Below, piece after piece: positions 57,040-64,000 of a stretch of DNA of 64,000 nt. The position numbers were made by a program, and so were the translations under genes. Source of the DNA: Epiperipatus broadwayi (lineage: Eukaryota; Onychophora; Udeonychophora; Euonychophora; Peripatidae); contig JAQFVV010000253.1 of NCBI GenBank assembly GCA_028023455.1, positions 566,469-630,468 on the forward strand, written 5' to 3'. Position 1 is the first letter of the stretch. Each line of letters opens with the position of its first letter. The notes beneath the pieces are model-generated. The model had not been told where the DNA came from. It worked only from the letters and a program-made list of their open reading frames with translations, and did no database searches.

Positions 57040-59452
57040 TGTGACAAAAGGGGTTGCAGGGGTGATGAAAAACATCATCCACAAAACATTACAATCAATA
57101 ACCCTGAGAAAATAATCAAAGAATAAGCATCAGAATTTAATATAAATAATTAATTATAAAGTGTAATATGGAAATACAAGCAGTATTCATTAATACTCAA
57201 AAGTCAATAGTCATCTTCTGTCACTGGAAGACATAATATAAAATCTAGGCTAATCATCAACTAGGCACTGCCAGAGTTAGACCATTATAAAAGCAATAAT
57301 CAATATTTCACCTGCAGGTACATATAGAAGTGTTAAGAATAATAATAAAAAGAGTCCTATATCAAAAGTACTATGACCATTATATCAATACTGATCATTA
57401 TTGATGCTCTGGACCATTAGGAATCATGAGAATATTAATAACCAGTAAACTAATGATAATGCTAAAATATATAAATAGAATGAATATCTTTGCACCATTT
57501 AAATAATTTGATAGAAAACCTTCTAGATGTTCATTATCCTGACATACATGCTATGGCAGAAAACAAAATGAATACACATTCATTTTATTCTGGAATAACC
57601 TACAAATCCCATAAAATGCAACTCTACAGTGAAATCAGTTACACATATGAGTAATTCACAGCCAGAAAAATAAAGATATAAAAAAATAATATCAGAGAAT
57701 ATTATTTTTAAACAATTATTTCATAAAGTTAACTAATAAACAAAAAATTAAAAAAATTATAACATGTTGTTAGATGACTAATGTAATACATATATAATTT
57801 TATATAACACATATAATAGCTATCCCCATCTGATTCTTCTTAATTACCATTGAATCTAGTTGAGCTATTCTCTTAAAATTATCAATTGTTGGAAAGTATT
57901 TCACAATAAAGAAAACTAACTAGTTTAAATATTTGCCCCTTTTTTAAAAAAAATAAGACTGTTCCCATAAAACTTTAATCAAGTAAAATAAAAAATTTTT
58001 CATCAAATTACTGGTAAAAAATAATTCAATATTCTCAATGATTTACTTCCTTATAAAATAACATTTTTAAATATATACACATTAACAACACTTTATATTA
58101 ATAATTCTCTTAATAGTTGGTCGAGTTTTGTCCTATTTTTTAGTAATGCATCCCCTTGTGAGAATTTTCACAAGCTTTATATTGAAATATGCATATTTTT
58201 CTATATACATTATGATATAAAATTTTAGTTTGAAAAATTCAATAGATGGCAAAAGAATCAAATATTTGGCAAAGATAATAGAGATTAAGCTCCGCTTTCC
58301 AACTGCTATGGCAAACAGTGTTTTTGGAGAGTAACATCTTTCTGACATCACCATTTTTACAACATTGTTTAGAAAAAATAATTTGAATAACCAAAAATAT
58401 GTTTATTTGCAATTTTATCACTATTCTAGATTTTTTTATACAGTAATTTAGACAATATATATTAAAAATCAATAAGATAAATTATTAATAATTTATTTTG
58501 AACAGAAATACTTTATTTTCAAAAATGTAACATTATTCAACAATGCAAATATACGAAAATGTCATAATTTTGTAATAAATATTGAAAACAAATAACCTTT
58601 TAAAACATAATTCATCAGATATAAGAAATAAATAAATATTCATTCAGATTTTTTTTTTAGAAATGGCAAATAATGATGATTTCATTGATTTTAAAAAACC
58701 AAAATAATATTTTTAGAAATGATGTCATAATGAAGTTTTTGTTTTGATTACAATCTCATTTTTTTACATATTTTTCAGAATAAAGTCTGAATATTCAGAA
58801 TTTATATCAATCGTAAAAATATCTATCAAATGAAGTCAACTTTATTATTTTCTGATGTCATAATTATTTCATCTTAAACTTAATGTTGAATGTTTCAAGA
58901 CTTAGGAAGAACTTATCACATGGTTTTTATAAACTTTTGCAAATGTCATTTTCTTTTTGTTTTTCAAGATTAATCTAGCAACAGATTTCCAAGCTAAGCT
59001 TCAGATTGCTTAACTCACAACTATAGAATTCTAGTACCCTTCTTTATCTTTAAAAAATAATCCTGATATCAATCTTTTATTCAGTCACATGGTCATCTTA
59101 AAAATGTTACTTTAAGACTTGACCAATTGATTTTCTTTTTACAAAAAAATATTAACTTTTTAAAAATCTATTTTATTTATACACCAATTGAAGAGTAATT
59201 TAATTTCTTCAGAGATAAAGATTCCAATCCCTTTTTGTTAATTTAATTAATTAATAAACAACTTTTCATTTTTCAGAGATAAAAATCATACTTTAATTTT
59301 TTATTATTTTTTATTTTTCAAAATGAAACTCCACAAAGAAGTATAATTCTTTTTATCTTTTACAACTATATCTAATAAAAAGTAAACATTTACATTAATA
59401 ATATGTCTTCCCATCCCTTATATATGTATTAATGGATTATGTCCTGTACATA
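57040..59452. other. Unassigned AT-rich DNA
   Basis: 2.4 kb with no recognisable gene, SINE or LINE sequence. The short minus-strand frames at 58133-58472 have no motif I recognise. Confidence 0.55.
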
Positions 59453-59832
59453 AGGGGTCAGATTGACTTTAGGTCAACATGGGTGTGTCAAGAATCTCAG
59501 CCTCAGGGTGGCCTTTGAGCATTACATCATCAGATGTTTAATTGGATGGATGGTTGAAGAGTTGGCATCTGGAGTAGATTGAAGCCTATTTATTAAAGTA
59601 GGAAGATTGGCTAGCTTAATGTATATCTGAGCACTTATAGCATATATGTTTAGAAATGATAATCTGGACCAACTGCTAATTGCTGGTTTAGCATGAAATA
59701 CGTATATTGGTGATTATTTATATTTTCAACATATATGTGTTCAAGTGTATCAGTGTTATGAAATAGAGTAGAGAGTGGGAGGTTGTATGAAAGTCTGTGC
59801 TCATATACCCTATATATTAATAATATTATGAA
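59453..59832 (+). repeat. Repeat family X1 copy
   Basis: Most complete plus-oriented copy: gtcagattgactttaggtca, 'cattacatcatcagatgttt', 'ataatctggaccaactgcta', 'catgaaatacgtatattggt', ending 'gaaagtctgtgctcatatac'. It defines a unit of about 370-380 bp. Non-coding. Confidence 0.75.
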
Positions 59833-59969
59833 TGAAATAATCTCAAAATTTGTCCCAATATTATTTTATGAATGTACATCTTTTAAATCAAGCTAAGGTT
59901 ATCCTGCAATTAACATGAGAAAATATAACAGAATGCTTCAGCATATTTTAAATTATGAAAAATAAATGC

Positions 59970-60650
59970 ATGAACAGGTTTAGGTAAACATTACCTTTAG
60001 CGAGCCAAAGAAATACACACTCTAATATTTGCTGAAGATTATAAGCAAGGACACAATGATTCTTTTTTTTAAATGCCTGTTCTCTATTTGAAAAAATATA
60101 ATATTATCTATTTTTATTAAAATATAGAGTTAAAAGTTTTTGTTGTATCTAATAATGTTTATATTAATTTATTATTTTGGTTTTAGTTTGTAAAAGTGGA
60201 CTGACAAAGATTTATCAATTTAATTCCATTAACTATAGAAAATTTAGTTTTAAATATGGTATGTCTGCATTGTAAGGGCCAAAAAATTCTATTTCTCTAA
60301 ATTTTCTGTGTAATATGGATTTTTTGTTTGAACTTTTAATGAACAAAAGATATCCTACATAAGATGTAATTAATAGATAATGTAATTGAAATTATAACTC
60401 TCAATTTCATTTGTCAGTCTGCTTTTACAGAATAAAACCAAAATAATAAAATAATACAAGCATTATTAGATACAGTAAAAACATTTAACTTCATGTTTTA
60501 ATAAATTTAGGCAATATTAAGTCTTTTTGAATAGACAACAAGCAATATGTAAAAAAAGAATGATTGTTTCCTTGCTTACAATCCCCAGCAAATATCAGAC
60601 AATGTGTATTCCTTAGACTCACTAAAGATAATATTTACTCATTTGTTCAT
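59970..60650. mobile_element. Fold-back element with ~240-bp inverted arms
   Basis: Arm 59970-60208 and arm 60410-60650 are imperfect reverse complements over their whole length. Shared blocks include atatttgctg.ggattgtaag-type sequence, 'aagcaagga.acaat.attct', 'tgtatctaataatg.ttgta', 'ttattttggttttattctgt' and 'gactgacaaa'. The ~200-bp centre has no gene. Long inverted arms with a short non-coding centre fit a fold-back or non-autonomous DNA element. No clear target duplication seen. Confidence 0.75.
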
Positions 60651-60920
60651 AATTCAAAATATGCTTTATGATTTTATTATCAAGTTTACTTTTTAATCAC
60701 TACAGGGCATTTATATTAATTAATTCCATTATCTATATTGTCCCCTTCTTAGTTTACAGTTTCAAAGATAATATTTTCAAGTGGTAGTTTCTTACTGTTA
60801 TCATATTGTAACTCACTATAAATTGCCAACAAGTTGGTTGATCAACTTGTAATGATAGCATGTTTCTTAAAATTCTTAAGCTTATAGACATGATTTACTT
60901 ATTTCAAAAACCCCCAAATA

Positions 60921-60941
60921 AAATATAAAAAAAAAAAAAAA

Positions 60942-60990
<49 letters not shown>

Positions 60991-61140
60991 AAAACCCCCC
61001 CCCCCATAAAAAAAAAAATAAAAAAAATTAAAAAATTAAATAAAAAAATTTTTTCTTTTTTTTTTTTCTCTCAAAAAAAACACTCAAAAAAGTTTAAAAA
61101 AAAAAAATTTCTCTTTTTAACTCAACTACTAAAATTCTAA
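60921..61140. repeat. Homopolymer/low-complexity tract
   Basis: Long A-runs with a C-run (cccccccccccc at about 60997-61005) and T-runs, ending just before an inverted copy of the Penelope element. Its texture is unlike the rest of the window. It may be a genuine A-rich tract or a low-quality consensus at a difficult junction. Confidence 0.85.
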
Positions 61141-61145
61141 AAAAC

Positions 61146-61590
61146 AAGGAATAAAATATCACCAGGAATAGTCTTTCTATCAAAAACTTCTTTGTATTAT
61201 TTAATAAATTATTCAATGTAACACCCCTTTTCAAGCAATTTTCTTATTTCCAAACAATTTACTATTTCTACACACAATTTTATAAGAAGACAATTTAAAT
61301 GGCAAAGAAATAAAATCATATTTTTCTTTACCTTACATCCTTACAAATATTACTATTAAATAAAATACTTTTAACAAATTTATCAGAGTATCCAACACTC
61401 AAATAATCTTTATAAAATTGATATTTCTGAAACAAAGCTCCCCACTAGAATATTTAATTTAATATTCCTAAGACAAAACTTAAAGAGCTACTTTATGAGT
61501 ACAGACTGATAGCTATCAGGTTTAATTATAGATCTTAATTCTTTACTTTTAACTAAATGACTGCACAATAAACAATTAGTTTCTATAATT
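61146..61590 (-). pseudogene. Inverted partial copy of the Penelope element
   Basis: The reverse complement of this segment matches 62148-62590 over about 440 bp, with enough differences (for example at the left edge near 61580) that it is a diverged copy. It covers the end of the reverse transcriptase (NCLLCSHLVKSKELRS, SIIKPDSYQS-like) through the first residues of the GIY-YIG domain. Together with the plus-strand element it forms an inverted repeat with a 560-bp loop containing the catalytic reverse-transcriptase motifs. Confidence 0.85.
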
Positions 61591-61657
61591 TTTTGATTTT
61601 GGTCAGTACACAGTTTCTTCTTCTTTTGAGGCTTTTGATAAGATTAATAATTTTAAA

Positions 61658-62260
61658 ATGGAAAGTAATTGGGTATTTGGAAGTTTAGATATTGAGAATA
61701 TGTATCAGCCTGTTAATAGGTTAAGCAGTATTGATGTTCTTTTGTCTGTATTGATTAAGAAAAGTTCTTTATCAAAAAATAAAATTAAGGTAATTAAAGA
61801 TTTGCTTTTGTTATTGGAAGATTCTATGTATTTTACTTATAGAGGTAATTTTTATAAGATTAAGGAAGGGTGGATAATAGGTTATATTATTTCTCCTTTG
61901 GTATGTTCAGTTTATATTAGTTTTATGGAAGAGGAAATTATTATTAAAAAAAATTGTTTATATGTAAAATTATTTGTCAGATATGTTGATGATTGTTTAT
62001 TTGTAGTTGAGAATGATAAATTGAAGGAATTTGTAAATGAGTTTAATTGTTTTGATCCTTCTATAAAATGTGTGTTAGAAGGAGGGGGGTTAGATTTTGG
62101 TAAGTTAAAATTTTTAGATCTTTTGGTGATTAGAAATATAGAAACTAATTGTTTATTGTGCAGTCATTTAGTTAAAAGTAAAGAATTAAGATCTATAATT
62201 AAACCTGATAGCTATCAGTCTGTATCTCATAAAGTAGTGTTTAAGGAATTATTGTCATAG
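61658..62260 (+). pseudogene. Penelope-like reverse transcriptase, partial (200 aa)
   Basis: Reads GSLDIENMYQPVN (motif A, first catalytic Asp, about residue 8), YFTYRGNFYKIKEGWIIGYI and ISPLVCSVYISFMEEE (motif B region; family G..MGSPLSP, here GYIISPL), VRYVDDCLFVVEND (motif C, catalytic YVDD, about residue 107), KLKFLDLLVIRN (motif E-like FLD), then IKPDSYQSVSHK, which corresponds to the KPT…Y segment typical of Penelope proteins. Start is simply the first ATG; the family protein begins well upstream. TAG at 62258-62260 ends the frame early; homologous sequence continues in another frame (VGYSDKFVKSILF, 62330). Confidence 0.85.
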
Positions 62261-62436
62261 GAATATTAAATGAAATAATTCTAGTGGGGTAGCTTTGTTT
62301 CAGAAATATCAATTTATAAAGATTATTTGAGTGTTGGATACTCTGATAAATTTGTTAAAAGTATTTTATTTAATAGTAATATTTGTAAGGATGTAAAGGT
62401 TAAAGAAAAATATGATTTTATTTCTTTGCATTTAAA

Positions 62437-62817
62437 TTGTCTTCTTATAAAATTGTGTGTAGAAATAGTAAATTGTTTGGAAATAAGAAAATTGCTTGGA
62501 AAAGGGGTGTTACATTGAATAATTTATTAAATAATACAAAAGAAGTTTTTGATAGAAAGACTATTCCTGGTGTGGTATATTTTATTCCTTGTTTATTTTG
62601 TAAGAAGGTTTACATAGGTCAAAGTAGTTTGAGTTTAAATGAAAGAATAAGGGTTCATAAAAGTAGAGTTAAAAATAGATATCTTAGTTCTGCTTTGTAT
62701 GTCATGAAAAAGATAAGGACACTATTGATTTTGATGAAGCTAAGGTTGTCTTCTTTGAGAGAAATGAAATCAAAAGAAGAATTAAAGAGTTTTATTATTG
62801 AAAATTTATTATTCTGA
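62437..62817 (+). pseudogene. Penelope-like GIY-YIG endonuclease (C-terminal)
   Basis: Reads KKIAWKRGVTLNNLLNNTKE as the linker, then PGVVYFIPCLFCKKVYIGQS (GVVY.I…C..C…YIGQ, the GIY-YIG core with the zinc-type CxxC spacing used by Penelope elements), SLNERIRVHKSRVKN (catalytic Arg and the H of the R…H helix), then an alpha-rich tail. The nuclease nicks target DNA for priming. The tail after about 62700 departs from the usual S.L..H / N..E pattern (the frame likely shifts near 62695), and the frame ends at 62817. Confidence 0.85.
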
Positions 62818-62836
62818 AGCAATTAATTATTTAGAG

Positions 62837-63055
62837 TTCTTTTAATATTAAGGGTGGATGGGAAGTGAATGGATTTGTGGGTAGTTTTAATAGTATATAT
62901 AATGTGTGGTTTTTGTAGTTATTTACACTTGAGAAGTCTGTTGTAGAGTGAAACTTAGGTTGTGTTTTAATATTATTTTTATGCTGGTCTGGTTTAATTT
63001 TAGATTTGGGGTAGTTTTGATTTTATATTGACTGGTTTAGCTTTATGCTTGTAAT
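62837..63055 (+). repeat. Penelope terminal non-coding sequence
   Basis: Similar to both arms of 56638-57025 (cttttaatattaagggtgga, tttacacttgagaagtctg, ctggtctggtttaattt, ggggtagttttga, tttatgcttgtaatgt). Occurrence at the end of a coding copy and as an isolated inverted dimer indicates an element terminus. Confidence 0.75.
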
Positions 63056-63329
63056 GTTTATTATGGCATGTATTGGATAATGGATGTTTACACATGGGGA
63101 GGGGCACAACTCAAAACTTCATTCCAATGATTTTATATTTAGGGATGTTTTTATTATCAGCTGCTGGAAAATTATAATGGAAATTATTACTTGCTAATAA
63201 TGAACTGGTATAATTCACAATCAGATAAATCGATGGTTATTTCCTGATTTTTCTTTATATATAATATAAGGATCATGCTATTAGTTCTAAACAAGCTTTT
63301 TCAATAAATGCCACAAGAAAAAGCAATCA

Positions 63330-63600
63330 AAATCTTTATGGTGTATCTGAATTTAGTTCAGTCGCATTTAGATATTTCAATTAGATAGGTAGATTTGAAG
63401 ATGCAGATGTCTGAAAATTTCAGATTTTCTACTTAATAATTAAGTTTTCAATAAATGCTGGGCTTGAGTTTGTATTTTAGATCTAGTGTTTGAATGTCCT
63501 AGTACCTCACTGATGAAAGTCATTAGTTCAAAACTGGTTTGGGGATAGGGATAATTCTAGATAGAGACTTTGAATGCTTTCTCTGGCAGCATTTGTTTAA
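63330..63600 (+). repeat. Distant relative of repeat family X2
   Basis: Shares 'tgaatttagttcag', 'tttagatctagtg', 'cctcactgatgaaagtca', 'actggtttgggga' and 'ggcagcatttg' with 43848-44130. Heavily diverged. Confidence 0.5.
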
Positions 63601-64000
63601 AAAAAACTTGTTTAGAGCTATTAGCATGCTCGTTATATTACATTTGTAAATACAAGCTAATTAAGACACACAATGCATGACTTGGTTTCCCTTTATATAT
63701 TAAAATAAATAGTTGAATCTAGTTTAATTTCTTGATTAATAATAATTAAGCTATCTATCAATAGTTTTATAATTGTGTTCTTTGGCTTACTTCATAATAT
63801 TCTCACCTGCACATTGTTTTCAAAATAGATGAGAGCTTTTTTTCTTAATGATCAAATACCAAGATTTTTTAAAAAATCCAATTAAAATTTTACAAAATGC
63901 AATTAAAATTTTATAAAATACAGTTACTACGCTTTTCAAATTTTCAAAGTTAGTGTATTGTAATATAATTATTTTATTTTTTTCTAATACTATATTTATC
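63601..64000. other. Unassigned AT-rich DNA
   Basis: No gene or repeat recognised up to the window end. Confidence 0.55.

Larger units (their letters stand above)
61620..62820 (+). mobile_element. Penelope-like element, reverse transcriptase plus GIY-YIG
   Basis: Coding part of a Penelope-like retroelement of the endonuclease-positive type. The reverse transcriptase occupies 61658-62260 and continues with a frameshift to the GIY-YIG nuclease at 62437-62817. The N-terminal part before motif A is missing (5' truncation, near 61620). The 3' terminal non-coding sequence follows at 62837-63055. Preceded by its own inverted partial copy. Two reading-frame breaks (stop at 62258, shift near 62440) make it inactive. 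Confidence 0.88.

Overview
The window is nuclear DNA of a metazoan with a very AT-rich, repeat-filled genome. The evidence is degenerate animal-type retroelements (RTE-clade LINEs, at least one other APE-type LINE, GIY-YIG Penelope-like elements, a Ty3/gypsy-like LTR element, tRNA-derived SINEs), fold-back elements, very long microsatellites and no prokaryotic-style gene arrangement. The sequence alone does not fix the phylum. I see no host gene that can be defended. Almost everything interpretable is mobile-element debris in several layers.

Layout. 1-5 kb: unassigned AT-rich DNA with small inverted repeats. 5.0-9.3 kb: a Penelope GIY-YIG remnant, a degenerate tandem-repeat block split by a 1.4-kb TA-flanked element with terminal inverted repeats, a second Penelope scrap and an RTE relic. 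9.81-10.28 kb: one uninterrupted (ATT)n run. 11.2-21.0 kb: a roughly 3.2-kb RTE retrotransposon split by a complete 6.5-kb LTR element (two LTRs of about 1.9 kb, 4-bp target duplication, gag only, no pol). 21-25.2 kb: a LINE whose endonuclease part is inverted relative to its reverse transcriptase, then a young 5'-truncated RTE copy. 25.2-33 kb: an unidentified short reading frame, an RTE relic and two Penelope endonuclease fragments in opposite orientation around 4.6 kb of unassigned DNA. 34-41 kb: palindromes, tandem duplications, a LINE endonuclease fragment and a near-perfect hairpin. 41-50.2 kb: three eroded RTE copies carrying SINE insertions and inverted-repeat units, then a second young RTE copy. 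52-55.4 kb: a near full-length but broken RTE. 56-64 kb: an inverted dimer of a Penelope terminus, a 680-bp fold-back element, a homopolymer tract, and the best Penelope-like element (reverse transcriptase plus GIY-YIG) with an inverted partial copy in front.

The nesting gives relative ages. RTE copies are targets for the LTR element (13874-20391) and for SINEs at 41833, 47161 and 48866. Two RTE copies (23191-25119 and 49450-50184) are almost identical to each other and keep long open frames, so that lineage moved recently. Six short motifs with a CTGANGA box followed by a possible stem occur in the dispersed repeats and may be remains of hammerhead-type ribozymes of Penelope-like elements. 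No coherent new multi-gene system was found. The most unusual items are the LTR with a second primer-binding-like module inside its end, the inverted Penelope structures, and a conserved non-coding repeat family with three copies.
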